A DNA stretch of 43,210 nucleotides, taken from assembly GCA_964613045.1 (NCBI GenBank), contig CAZTFS010000005.1:1-43210 (forward strand). Direction: 5' to 3'. How positions within the stretch are numbered: position 1 is the stretch's first letter; every line of letters begins with the position of its first letter. The translations under genes and the position numbers were made by a program. A model generated the notes under the pieces. It was not told where the DNA came from and did no database searches. It worked only from the letters and a program-made list of their open reading frames with translations. Shown one piece after another: positions 1 to 7,479 of this stretch. Origin of the DNA: UBA1081 sp964613045 (GTDB taxonomy: Bacteria; Bacillota; Clostridia; Oscillospirales; Acutalibacteraceae).

Positions 1-400
1 ACCATTCAACAGCAACATCACGGCAATAGTTCATCATATACATATGAATCCAGCCATACTGCCACTTATCGGCGGTTGAAAGCTCACCATTTTTTATCAG
101 CTTTTCATATTCAACACGGCAACGCATAAAATCCTCGGGGTCATGCGAGTTTTCATAAACGGAAGCAAGACGCTGTGCGTAGTTATCGTAAGCAACCGTA
201 CTTTTTTTATAAAAATCATCTGTCATAACTTCATAAAGCTTTGCAAGTTCGGGCAGGGTCAGAACATCGGGAAGAGTTGTTCCGCACTCCCAACGGGAAA
301 CTGTTTGCGTGTTCACATTTAATCTGTCTGCAACCTGTTCCTGTGTAAAGCCCATTGCAAGACGGAATTTTTTAAGATTTTCAGTAAATATGTTATTCAT
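1..400 (-). CDS. XRE-family helix-turn-helix regulator, truncated by window edge
   Basis: Reading from the ATG at 400, the protein begins MNNIFTENLKKFRLAMGFTQ and continues in frame past the left edge, so only about 133 residues are visible. Residues ~5-60 form a typical Cro/C1-type DNA-binding domain (the pattern FTQEQVADRLNVNTQTVSRWE is characteristic). The remainder (YDNYAQRLASVYENSH...) is an unassigned, aromatic-rich C-terminal region that may be a sensing or multimerisation domain. A good Shine-Dalgarno (AAAGGTGAT) sits just upstream of the ATG. It is transcribed away from the PAP2 gene's terminator. Target genes are unknown; self-regulation is possible given the inverted repeat over its own promoter. 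Class is confident, specific function is not. Confidence 0.85.
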   Translation of the reverse strand, partial: MNNIFTENLKKFRLAMGFTQEQVADRLNVNTQTVSRWECGTTLPDVLTLPELAKLYEVMTDDFYKKSTVAYDNYAQRLASVYENSHDPEDFMRCRVEYEKLIKNGELSTADKWQYGWIHMYMMNYCRDVAVEW

Positions 401-442
401 GCTTATCACCTTTCAATTTTGTTTTCCGAGGCCTCTGACATG

Positions 443-471
443 ATTATAGCACGGCAAAGGTCAGATGTTAA
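443..471 (-). promoter_or_regulatory. Sigma-A promoter of the XRE regulator with a possible operator
   Basis: On the minus strand there is TTAACA (466-471), a 17-base spacer and a perfect TATAAT (443-448), about 45 bases upstream of the regulator's ATG. A 6-bp inverted repeat, TCTGAC (434-439) and GTCAGA (460-465), flanks the -10 element, which would suit an autoregulatory operator. The promoter is well supported; the operator is an inference from a short repeat. Confidence 0.6.
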
Positions 472-514
472 GGTATCATTTTATGAACAGACTCTTGAAA
501 TATGTGTAGTTAAT

Positions 515-545
515 GAAAAAAATCCCTCTGCCAAAGTTGCAGAGG
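515..545 (-). terminator. Rho-independent terminator after the PAP2 gene
   Basis: A perfect 7-bp stem, CCTCTGC (525-531) and GCAGAGG (539-545), encloses a 7-base loop. On the minus strand it is followed by a run of T (GATTTTTTTC). It lies 30 bases beyond the stop of the PAP2 gene and separates it from the XRE regulator. Confidence 0.8.
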
Positions 546-574
546 AATAGTATGTAAGTTTTTTTGAAAGTCAA

Positions 575-1219
575 TTATGATTGTTGTTTTTTTGCGTGAG
601 CTTTTTTAATCTTGCTGAATAGCTTGTCGAGAGCTTTGTCAACAACAGGGAAAAGAAACTTTACGATCAGAATTGCAATGAGGGCACTTATTGCTCCCGT
701 AATTACACCTGCAATTACGTCTGTGCAGTAATGTGCCTGTACATAAATTCTGGAAAAGCCCATGACTGCCGCAAAAATTGTTGTGGGAATGCCCCATTTT
801 CTGTCGTGCCAAAGGAAAGCAAAGGCAGCAGCAAATGCAGAAGCTGAGTGACCCGAAGGGAAAGAATAGCTTGAGGGTTTATATACGAGATTGGGATAAA
901 CATATTCCGTACCCCATACAGCATACTTTTCCGGATTGGATTCATAAAGGTTGAACGGGCGTATTCTCGCAAAAAACTCTTTAAGGAAAAGGTCATTGCA
1001 AAGAAGCATTACAATGAGGGCTACAAGTACAGACAGCCCTGCCTTGCGGTATTTCTTTGTAAATAAAAGCACAAATCCGAGTATTATAAAGATAGTGCCC
1101 GCATTGCCGAGTGATGTGATGCCGACCATAAGTGCATCGAGAAAATCATTTTGGATGCTTTGAATCCATTGAAATACACTAAGGTCAAACTCTAAAAATG
1201 AATCAAAAATTGCTTCCAT
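575..1219 (-). CDS. PAP2-family membrane phosphatase (undecaprenyl-pyrophosphate phosphatase-like)
   Basis: The 214-residue product is a multi-span membrane protein carrying all three motifs of the PAP2 acid phosphatase superfamily: KEFFARIRP (residues 80-88), PSGH (121-124) and SR...H...D (156-167), which contain the catalytic histidines. Hydrophobic segments lie at roughly 40-55, 60-78, 124-138, 146-160 and 168-190. The family dephosphorylates lipid phosphates, and in bacteria of this kind often recycles undecaprenyl pyrophosphate for wall and capsule synthesis, though the substrate cannot be read from sequence. The C-terminal tail is lysine-rich (KIKKAHAKK). The start is set by AAGGAGATATAAAA before the ATG. 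It is monocistronic, with its own terminator. Confidence 0.9.
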   Translation of the reverse strand: MEAIFDSFLEFDLSVFQWIQSIQNDFLDALMVGITSLGNAGTIFIILGFVLLFTKKYRKAGLSVLVALIVMLLCNDLFLKEFFARIRPFNLYESNPEKYAVWGTEYVYPNLVYKPSSYSFPSGHSASAFAAAFAFLWHDRKWGIPTTIFAAVMGFSRIYVQAHYCTDVIAGVITGAISALIAILIVKFLFPVVDKALDKLFSKIKKAHAKKQQS

Positions 1220-1326
1220 TTTTATATCTCCTTCTTTTTTTATTTTGTAATAAATAATACCGGAAATTTATTTTTCATCAAACAAAATCCCTACGGTCTG
1301 ATCCGTGAGAATTTTTGAAATTTTTA

Positions 1327-1815
1327 TTACTTTCCGGGTGCAGGACGGTGTTTTGCTGTGTATTCTGAAACGTCAATTCTTATGATGTTTACAACCGAAG
1401 CCAATTTGTCGTTAAACTCAAATTTTTTTTCAGTTTGAGTTTGCATAAGAGTTGAAAGTGCCGCTTTTTTTTCTTCAATATCCTCGATGATCGTTGCAAT
1501 TCCCTTGCCCATAAGAGAAGAATAGCTCAGACCGTATTTGCAGGCTACTTCACCTTCAAAGGGCTCAACGTCACATTCCATCTCAAAGAATACCTTGGGA
1601 TTTTTTCTGATAAGGTCGTATTTCTTGCCGTTTTTTGCTCCGTGTAACCATATGGTAAGCTTGTCCCCATCAAGGGCATGACCGTAATTCATAGGAATGA
1701 CATAAGGCTCGTCGCCGTCAACTAATCCTAAATGAAGCACTTTTGATTTATTCAGAATCTCTGAGACTGTTTCAATATCTGTAATAAGTTTTTCACGTCT
1801 TGTTAAACCGTTCAT
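1327..1815 (-). CDS. Pyridoxamine 5'-phosphate oxidase-like flavoprotein, NimA type
   Basis: The 162-residue protein matches the NimA-like branch of the split-barrel FMN-binding family: R5-R6-E at the start, the early strand LHLGLVDGDEPYVIPMNYG (~28-46), then LTIWLHGAKNGKKYDLIRKNP, a typical nim-like barrel segment. Members bind FMN or related cofactors. Some were described as 5-nitroimidazole reductases, but most genomic copies are uncharacterised reductases, so resistance should not be assumed. The ATG at 1815 is preceded by AGGAG with 9-base spacing and by a well-formed promoter. It stands alone between the PAP2 gene and the divergent sialidase-like gene. Confidence 0.82.
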   Translation of the reverse strand: MNGLTRREKLITDIETVSEILNKSKVLHLGLVDGDEPYVIPMNYGHALDGDKLTIWLHGAKNGKKYDLIRKNPKVFFEMECDVEPFEGEVACKYGLSYSSLMGKGIATIIEDIEEKKAALSTLMQTQTEKKFEFNDKLASVVNIIRIDVSEYTAKHRPAPGK

Positions 1816-1845
1816 ATATAATTACTCCTGTAAATTTGTTAATAC

Positions 1846-1874
1846 ATTATAGCATATATCTTAAATTTTTGCAA
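1846..1874 (-). promoter_or_regulatory. Sigma-A promoter for the NimA-like gene
   Basis: Minus-strand TTGCAA (1869-1874), 17-base spacer and TATAAT (1846-1851), about 31 bases before the ATG. Confidence 0.65.
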
Positions 1875-1955
1875 TAAGCATGATCGTTGAGCTGTTTATG
1901 CTGATTTAATTTAACCGCAACATGCATTTTAATCGAGAGTTGTCACTTTTTTCTC

Positions 1956-1984
1956 TTGAAAAAATAACAGCTTTAATATACAAT
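1956..1984 (+). promoter_or_regulatory. Candidate promoter for the sialidase-like gene
   Basis: TTGAAA (1956-1961), a 17-base spacer and TACAAT (1979-1984). Transcription would begin around 1991, at the AGGAG of the ribosome-binding site, giving an unusually short leader of about 13 bases. An additional upstream promoter is possible. Confidence 0.45.
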
Positions 1985-2003
1985 AAAATCAGGAGATGAT
2001 CAA

Positions 2004-3077
2004 ATGAATATTGAGCTTATCGGAAAACCGCAAACGATTATATCAAATCCTCACAGTCATCACGGATATTTTGCATGGCCTACAGTTGCCCGTTTGCAGA
2101 ACGGTAAAATAGCGGTTGTTGCATCGGGATTCAGATGCAGACATGTTTGTCCTTTCGGAAAAACCGTAATCTCATACAGCGAGAATAACGGTGAAACCTA
2201 CACCGCACCTGCACCGGTCATTGACACTGTTCTTGATGACAGAGACGGCGGAATTCTGTCCTACGGCAAAAGCAATGTAATTATCACATCATTTAATAAT
2301 ACAACAGAATTTCAAAGAGGAAATTCCGAATTGACTGCATATGATTCAGCCTATCTTGACACCGTGACGCCCGAGCAAGAAGCAGATGCTTTGGGAAGCA
2401 GTTTTCGTATCAGTAACGATTGCGGTATCACATTCGGGAAAATATTTAAAAGTCCCGTAACATCCCCTCACGGGCCGACGGAGCTTCATGACGGCACTTT
2501 GCTGTGGGTCGGAAGGACATTTGATTCAAAAGATTCACAAATGCCCGACAAGGGCTGTATTCAGGCACACAAAATAAATCCGGACGGAACAATGGAATAT
2601 GCAGGAAAAATCGAGAATGTAAAAATCGGCGATATTGAGCCTCTTTCCTGTGAGCCGCACGCTGTTGAGCTTGATGACGGAACTATACTTGTGCATATGC
2701 GTGTTGATGATGCCGGTATATTTACCATATATCAGGCAAAATCTTATGATGAAGGAAAAACATGGACTGAACCTGTACAGATACTTCCTCTTTCAGGCGG
2801 TTCACCACCGCATATATTAAAGCATTCTTCAGGTTTGTTGATCTGCACATACGGATACCGTGAGGCTCCTTACGGTATTAAGGTGATGTTCAGTGAAGAT
2901 GCAGGTGAAACATGGGATTACGGTTATGACATTTATTTGAGCGATGCAAACACCGGTGATCTCGGATACCCTTCATCTGTTGAGCTTGATGACGGAAGCA
3001 TTCTCACGGTATTTTATAACTGTCAGGGCGAAGATAAAACGGCTGTAATTATGCAACAGAAATGGAGAATCATTTAA
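2004..3077 (+). CDS. Sialidase-superfamily BNR/Asp-box protein, no signal peptide
   Basis: The 357-residue product is a six-bladed beta-propeller of the sialidase superfamily. Four Asp-box-like repeats are visible: SYSENNGETY (57-66), SNDCGITF (137-144), SYDEGKTW (247-254) and SEDAGETW (297-304). DRDGG (79-83) could hold the acid/base aspartate. Exo-sialidases release sialic acid from glycans, but many family members act on other sugars, so substrate is open. There is no signal peptide or cell-wall anchor, which points to a cytoplasmic role on imported oligosaccharides. The start is supported by AGGAGATGAT before the ATG. It converges on an SGNH hydrolase, with a terminator between them. Confidence 0.75.
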   Translation: MNIELIGKPQTIISNPHSHHGYFAWPTVARLQNGKIAVVASGFRCRHVCPFGKTVISYSENNGETYTAPAPVIDTVLDDRDGGILSYGKSNVIITSFNNTTEFQRGNSELTAYDSAYLDTVTPEQEADALGSSFRISNDCGITFGKIFKSPVTSPHGPTELHDGTLLWVGRTFDSKDSQMPDKGCIQAHKINPDGTMEYAGKIENVKIGDIEPLSCEPHAVELDDGTILVHMRVDDAGIFTIYQAKSYDEGKTWTEPVQILPLSGGSPPHILKHSSGLLICTYGYREAPYGIKVMFSEDAGETWDYGYDIYLSDANTGDLGYPSSVELDDGSILTVFYNCQGEDKTAVIMQQKWRII

Positions 3078-3090
3078 CCTGTGACAGAAT

Positions 3091-3126
3091 AATCCCCACC
3101 GAATTGCTCGATGGGGATTTGTTTTG
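3091..3126 (+). terminator. Terminator after the sialidase-like gene
   Basis: Perfect 8-bp stem AATCCCCA / TGGGGATT with a 13-base loop, followed by TGTTTTG. It lies between two convergent genes and could also help stop minus-strand transcription of the SGNH gene. Confidence 0.7.
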
Positions 3127-3134
3127 ATCTTTAA

Positions 3135-3860
3135 CTATTTTGAAATAACTTCTGCAACACATTTTTTCGCAATTTCTGTCTGACTCGGAGAAATCTCTTC
3201 ATCTGCAGAAGCAAAAGTGTTGTTTTTAACGTCATTTCCCGTTATAACGGCATACCAGAGCAACCCCAGTGCATATCTGCCGATTCCAAGGCTTGCGTGA
3301 AATGTATCACGATGCACCTTTTCTATACCTGCAGAAATAAGCTTCCCGAAAACTTCGCCTGAAGGTATTATGAAATCAGCATTAATTTCATCCGATGCCT
3401 TGCTGTATGCGTCACGGATGTCGTTAAGCATGTCTGTATGATCATGATAGCCCAATTCTGTATTCAGTCGGTAACTGCCCTGCTCATATGCCCATGTCTG
3501 GTGAACAGCAATTGCTGCTTTGGGCACGCAAGTCCTTATATAGTCCGCAATACCGGTAAGATAAGGCTGATAGGTATCATAACAGGGAGATTCATTACTG
3601 ACCTGTTGAATGGTGATAATATCCCAATCCCGATTAAGAAGTGCTTCTTTTAATGATACCTTAAAGCCGGTGCTTTCACCGTTCATCTCAAGGGTATATA
3701 CCCGTTGCTCACTCAGCATATTTCTGTAATGTCGTGAAAGAGAACAACCTCCGATGAAAAGATTGAATGTATTAAGTTCAACTCCGTCAGCCTTTGCAAT
3801 ATTGTGCAGATACCTTTGTGCATCTTGTGAAAAGCTGTTTCCGATTGATAAAATGTTCAT
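3135..3860 (-). CDS. SGNH/GDSL hydrolase family protein (DUF4886-like)
   Basis: The 241-residue protein opens with MNILSIGNSFSQDA, where Ser9 in GNSFS would be the nucleophile, and ends with RDTFHAS, where Asp185 and His188 fit the block-V catalytic pair. GGCS (37-40) and the ITIQQVSNES region (82-91) match the oxyanion-hole blocks. This layout is the DUF4886 branch of SGNH hydrolases, whose members are predicted esterases, commonly linked with carbohydrate deacylation. No signal peptide is seen, so it would act in the cytoplasm. It converges on the sialidase-like gene, so the two may work on the same glycans (for example O-acyl removal), but this is inference. GAGGAG lies 10 bases before the ATG. 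Confidence 0.78.
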   Translation of the reverse strand: MNILSIGNSFSQDAQRYLHNIAKADGVELNTFNLFIGGCSLSRHYRNMLSEQRVYTLEMNGESTGFKVSLKEALLNRDWDIITIQQVSNESPCYDTYQPYLTGIADYIRTCVPKAAIAVHQTWAYEQGSYRLNTELGYHDHTDMLNDIRDAYSKASDEINADFIIPSGEVFGKLISAGIEKVHRDTFHASLGIGRYALGLLWYAVITGNDVKNNTFASADEEISPSQTEIAKKCVAEVISK

Positions 3861-3892
3861 TTTGTGTTGGCTCCTCGACAGTGTTTATAATG

Positions 3893-3921
3893 ATTATACA
3901 CTATGAGCCTCAAAAAAACAA
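3893..3921 (-). promoter_or_regulatory. Promoter of the SGNH hydrolase gene
   Basis: Minus-strand TTGTTT (3916-3921), 17-base spacer and TATAAT (3893-3898), about 32 bases ahead of the ATG at 3860. Confidence 0.55.
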
Positions 3922-3934
3922 TCCCCGCCGATCA

Positions 3935-3961
3935 GGGAAATGTTCTTGGCGAACATTTCCC
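3935..3961. repeat. Perfect 11-bp inverted repeat with 5-base loop
   Basis: GGGAAATGTTC and GAACATTTCCC flank TTGGC. On the plus strand it is followed by AAAAGTTTTTT, and on the minus strand a T7 run occurs about 15 bases further on, so it looks like an intrinsic terminator although no gene reads into it from either side. It may be a relic terminator or the end of an unannotated RNA. Confidence 0.75.
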
Positions 3962-4195
3962 AAAAGTTTTTTCTGTTGTATGCGGTTTTGGGCTTCCGTA
4001 CAACTGCATTTGTACATACAAAAGCGATGATAGTTCTATCAAATAGTTTATATATTAAAAACAAAACCTCGCTGACAGCCTTACAGGTTGCTCGGTGGAG
4101 ATTGAGCATTTTAGTGACCTGTTTCCTAAAAGCACATAGCATTGATGTTTTGTTGTATTAATACGCACTTATACAGGAAATTTATGATGTTTAGG

Positions 4196-4224
4196 TTTAC
4201 TTTTTTATCTGATTATGATAGAAT
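4196..4224 (+). promoter_or_regulatory. Promoter of the UDP-glucuronate epimerase-like gene
   Basis: TTTACT (4196-4201), 17-base spacer and TAGAAT (4219-4224), about 27 bases upstream of the ATG. Confidence 0.6.
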
Positions 4225-4251
4225 AAACGAAAGGATTCGGAGGGATTTTTT

Positions 4252-5322
4252 ATGCTTGATCAGAATGTTGAGCTTAACGGTAAAACTGTGTTTGTGACCG
4301 GTGCGGCAGGCTTTATTGGTGCAAATCTTGTTATGGAGCTTATGCGTACCGTTGACAGCATCAGGATTATCGGAATTGATAATATGAACGATTACTATGA
4401 TGTTTCAATTAAGGAATACCGCCTTAAGGAAATTGAAAAGCTTGCTGCAGAAAAAAGCTCCTGCGAATGGATCTTCGTGAATGGAAATATTGCTGATAAG
4501 GCATTGATCGAAGCTTGCTTTGAAAAATACAGCTTTGATGTTGTTGTTAATCTTGCTGCTCAGGCAGGTGTACGCTATTCAATCACGAACCCCGATGTTT
4601 ATATAGAAAGCAATATAATCGGCTTTTATAATATTCTTGAGGCTTGCCGTAACCATCCTGTTGAGCATCTTGTTTATGCAAGCTCATCAAGCGTTTACGG
4701 ATCAAATAAAAAAATACCATACAGCACCGATGATAAGGTTGATAATCCTGTCAGTCTTTATGCGGCAACAAAAAAAAGCAACGAGCTTATGGCTCATGCC
4801 TATTCAAAGCTCTATAATATTCCCTCAACGGGACTTCGTTTCTTCACTGTTTACGGTCCTGCCGGAAGACCTGATATGGCATATTTCGGCTTTACAAACA
4901 AGCTGCGAAACGGAGAGAATATACAGATCTTTAATTTCGGCAACTGTAAAAGAGATTTTACCTTCGTTGACGATATTGTTGAGGGTATAAAGCGTGTTAT
5001 GCAATGTGCACCCGAAAAAGAGAACGGAGAGGACGGACTTCCCGTACCTCCCTACAGAGTATATAACATAGGCAACAATAATCCCGAAAATCTTCTCGAT
5101 TTTGTTGATATTCTTCAGCAGGAGCTTGTGCGTGCAGGGGTATTGCCCGAAGATTACGATTTTGAATCCCATAAGCAGCTTGTACCCATGCAGGCAGGCG
5201 ATGTCCCCGTAACTTATGCGGATACATCGGCACTTGAACGTGATTTTGGCTTTAAGCCTTCAACCTCATTGCGTGACGGACTTCGTAAATTTGCACAGTG
5301 GTATAAAGAATTTTATATGTGA
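4252..5322 (+). CDS. NAD-dependent nucleotide-sugar epimerase, UDP-glucuronate 4-epimerase-like
   Basis: The 356-residue protein is an extended SDR enzyme with the NAD-binding motif TGAAGFIG (16-23), the active-site serines SSSS (144-147) and YAATK (170-174). The segments NLAAQAGVRYSITNP and ASSSSVYGSN are typical of the UDP-glucuronate/UDP-galacturonate 4-epimerase group found with capsule clusters; UDP-glucose 4-epimerase activity cannot be excluded. It would make UDP-GalA from UDP-GlcA in the cytoplasm. It is monocistronic and convergent with the capsule operon, so it may supply precursor to it. CGGAGGGA lies ahead of the ATG. The chemistry class is sure, the substrate is inferred. Confidence 0.82.
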   Translation: MLDQNVELNGKTVFVTGAAGFIGANLVMELMRTVDSIRIIGIDNMNDYYDVSIKEYRLKEIEKLAAEKSSCEWIFVNGNIADKALIEACFEKYSFDVVVNLAAQAGVRYSITNPDVYIESNIIGFYNILEACRNHPVEHLVYASSSSVYGSNKKIPYSTDDKVDNPVSLYAATKKSNELMAHAYSKLYNIPSTGLRFFTVYGPAGRPDMAYFGFTNKLRNGENIQIFNFGNCKRDFTFVDDIVEGIKRVMQCAPEKENGEDGLPVPPYRVYNIGNNNPENLLDFVDILQQELVRAGVLPEDYDFESHKQLVPMQAGDVPVTYADTSALERDFGFKPSTSLRDGLRKFAQWYKEFYM

Positions 5323-5414
5323 AGAGGTTAAAGGTGATAATTTGTGAAAAAAGAGACCTTTCTATTCAATTGCTCTGTGTCTTTACTTGTATCATGGTAG
5401 TTGAATTGCATTAT

Positions 5415-5455
5415 AACAGCCCCAATTTGTACGTACAGTACGAATTGGGGCTGTT
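5415..5455. terminator. Strong bidirectional hairpin between the epimerase and the capsule operon
   Basis: A 13-bp perfect stem (AACAGCCCCAATT, 5415-5427, with AATTGGGGCTGTT, 5443-5455) can extend through a T-G pair and four GTAC pairs to about 18 bp with a 5-base loop. T-rich sequence is modest on both sides. Its position between convergent units suggests it ends both the epimerase transcript and the ~35-kb capsule operon. Confidence 0.75.
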
Positions 5456-5511
5456 TAATTACGATAAATCGGCTATTTCTTTGTAACAATACTGTTAGAA
5501 TATAATATTTT

Positions 5512-6396
5512 CTATTTGTAATTTTTATAATATCTTTTATATTTGATATACTTTTTGATATTTAAAATATCCTGAATTAACCAGCAATGCCTTAGTTTTC
5601 GTTTTAATGGGTGCTTGAATTTCAAATAAAACCATTCTTTTAAGCCAACTTTTTTAATGTCTTTTTGTTCTGTTTGCATTTCTTTTTTTATTTCACAGGT
5701 CATAATTCCGAGCCTATCATAATTGACATCAAAAATCCCCATTGATTCAAAAAACGGCTTGTTATTTTTCAACCATTTTCTTGATGTGACACCTATACCG
5801 ATATCGTGGTCCAAACAATATGTAAATGTTGGGGGATACAAACTGTAATCCTGGCGAATGATTTTATAACCAGCAAACATAGACCTGATATGTGATTCGC
5901 GTTCATATTGCCATGGGTTTTCGTCACCATATAACAACTTTAAGAAATAATCCTTTCTGAAAAGTGAAACCGCAACCCTTGTTCTGAGTGTTCGTTTTCT
6001 TACAGGTAATTCATAAAAGCATTTTTCAAGATCGTTTTTTGGTTGAGGCATCTCTTTTTCAGTTGGAGTAAAGTGGACTAATCCTACATCTTTATTTTGT
6101 TTTATGATATTTAGTGCCTTATTGAATGCTTCCGTTTTAACTGGTTTCAACAAGAAAAAGTCCTCAAGAAAAAAAAGTACAAATTCACTGTCTATATTGT
6201 TTAATGCATATCTTAATCTTGCTGTCCATGATAAGCCATCACCAGAGTTTATTGTTTCAACATTCATAAACGGACAATCATATTTTTTAGTTTCTGTATT
6301 TAAAACTATTCTGTATGGACAATCAGACCATTGCATTTGCAGTAATTTGAAAAATGGATACCACGTATCCTCGTATAAATCGCAGGAATTAACCAA
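5512..6396 (-). CDS. Predicted glycosyltransferase, last gene of capsule operon; start disrupted by A9 run
   Basis: The open frame gives 294 residues only if translation begins at a TTG (6396) without a ribosome-binding site. An ATG at 6421, with GGAG 14 bases before it, is followed by nine A residues and then a TGA in its own frame. With eight A residues the protein would begin MKKNEVTILVNSCDLYEDTW and join this frame perfectly. VNSCD...YEDTWYPFF, the acidic LFFLEDFFLL segment (~74-83) and WTARLRYAL suggest a GT-A-like glycosyltransferase seen in polysaccharide clusters; the family is not firmly assigned. The C-terminus is lysine/tyrosine-rich. It looks more AT-rich than its neighbours. It may be switched by slippage, a recent pseudogene, or a sequencing error. 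Confidence 0.6.
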   Translation of the reverse strand: MVNSCDLYEDTWYPFFKLLQMQWSDCPYRIVLNTETKKYDCPFMNVETINSGDGLSWTARLRYALNNIDSEFVLFFLEDFFLLKPVKTEAFNKALNIIKQNKDVGLVHFTPTEKEMPQPKNDLEKCFYELPVRKRTLRTRVAVSLFRKDYFLKLLYGDENPWQYERESHIRSMFAGYKIIRQDYSLYPPTFTYCLDHDIGIGVTSRKWLKNNKPFFESMGIFDVNYDRLGIMTCEIKKEMQTEQKDIKKVGLKEWFYLKFKHPLKRKLRHCWLIQDILNIKKYIKYKRYYKNYK

Positions 6397-6454
6397 AATT
6401 GTTACTTCATTTTTTTTTCATGGTTTATATCTTCACTCCAGTATTTTAGTATTT

Positions 6455-7441
6455 TTACAACGGCAGATATTCTTCAAATATAATCTTTTTAATTGCGTAT
6501 CTGTCAGGCACAAGAACTGCCATACCTCTTATCATTGCGTTTTTATATGTGCCTGTCGGGGGAACGGAATAGGTCTCAATGGAAAGATTTGCAACAGAAG
6601 GTGCATATTTAACCGCAAGCGATGTTATCCGGCTGTTGGACATATCTGTTGTGATGATAGGCAACAGCTCATCAACAAGCCTCAGAATTTCGCTGACACT
6701 GCAATTCTTCACCTTTTTAAATACCGCATTAAGAACGTTTCGTTGCCTTGACGTACGATTAAAGTCGCTGTCAAGCTTTCTTATTCTTGCATACATAAGA
6801 GCGTGTTCGCCGTCAAGGTGGCAAATGCCTGCTGTCGCTCCGTCACCGATGATTTTTGCCTCGGCGGCGGTAAGCTCGATATCAACTCCGCCGACAATGT
6901 CGATAGCGGTCTTAAATCCGTTAAAATCAACTTCAACGCAACCGTCAACCGTAACGCCGAAATTCAGGTAAAGTGTTTCCTTTAACAGAGGGAAACCGCC
7001 AAAAACATATGCGGCGTTAAGTCTGTTATCTGAATAGCCCGGTATCTGCACATAAAGGTCACGCAAAAACGAGATCATGGAAAGCTGATTGTTTTCAGGG
7101 TTGAAGCTGCAAAGGATCATAGAATCAGAACGCTGTCTGCCTTGCCCCTCTCTTCGGTCCTGTCCCACAAGCAGAATGTTGAGTAATCGGTCATCATCGC
7201 CGCTGTAGGTTTCGCCGTTCCAATCAACGCTTTCAGGCTCAATTACTTCAAGTGAAGGGGAGTAAACATCGGTTTCAAAATCCTCCTCTTCAACGGGTAT
7301 CGGCACAACATCTTCGACCTTGTTTATTTTATTAAGATAGTGGTTTGCAACAACCACTGCTGAAAGGAAAAGCAAAAGCAACACAATAATTATTGCCGCA
7401 ACTACTTTTATACCTTTCTTTTTTTTCTTTTCTGTTGACAT
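6455..7441 (-). CDS. LytR-CpsA-Psr (LCP) family wall-polymer ligase
   Basis: The 328-residue product has a lysine-rich cytoplasmic tip, one membrane helix (12-33), an acidic linker and an extracellular LCP domain (~85-end). Signature residues are present: LLVGQDRR (90-97), SDSM (106-109), FLRDLY (126-131), the DNRLNAAYVFGG stretch (138-149), and the arginines of MYARIRK...NRTSRQR (217-234). LCP enzymes move undecaprenyl-linked polymers such as teichoic acid or capsule onto peptidoglycan, so it likely anchors this operon's product. The ATG at 7441 is chosen because AGGTGA lies 6 bases ahead; a GTG nine bases upstream lacks one. It sits between the nucleotidyltransferase and the frameshifted glycosyltransferase. 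Confidence 0.9.
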   Translation of the reverse strand: MSTEKKKKKGIKVVAAIIIVLLLLFLSAVVVANHYLNKINKVEDVVPIPVEEEDFETDVYSPSLEVIEPESVDWNGETYSGDDDRLLNILLVGQDRREGQGRQRSDSMILCSFNPENNQLSMISFLRDLYVQIPGYSDNRLNAAYVFGGFPLLKETLYLNFGVTVDGCVEVDFNGFKTAIDIVGGVDIELTAAEAKIIGDGATAGICHLDGEHALMYARIRKLDSDFNRTSRQRNVLNAVFKKVKNCSVSEILRLVDELLPIITTDMSNSRITSLAVKYAPSVANLSIETYSVPPTGTYKNAMIRGMAVLVPDRYAIKKIIFEEYLPL

Positions 7442-7479
7442 AAATATCACCTGTCAATAAAAAACTTCGGAGAATGCTC

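Larger units (their letters stand above)
3861..4251. other. Non-coding interval between divergent genes
   Basis: These 391 bases hold the promoter of the SGNH gene, the perfect inverted repeat at 3935-3961 and the promoter of the downstream epimerase. Open frames on both strands here (about 70-80 codons) lack a recognisable domain and a convincing ribosome-binding site, so I do not call genes. The centre (~3962-4190) could be a decayed element or an untranslated RNA; nothing specific is recognisable. Confidence 0.5.

Noticed and set aside
3894..4161. Open frames of 70-80 codons on both strands in the non-coding interval
   Set aside because: No ribosome-binding site, no recognisable domain, overlapping each other across the hairpin; most likely chance frames.
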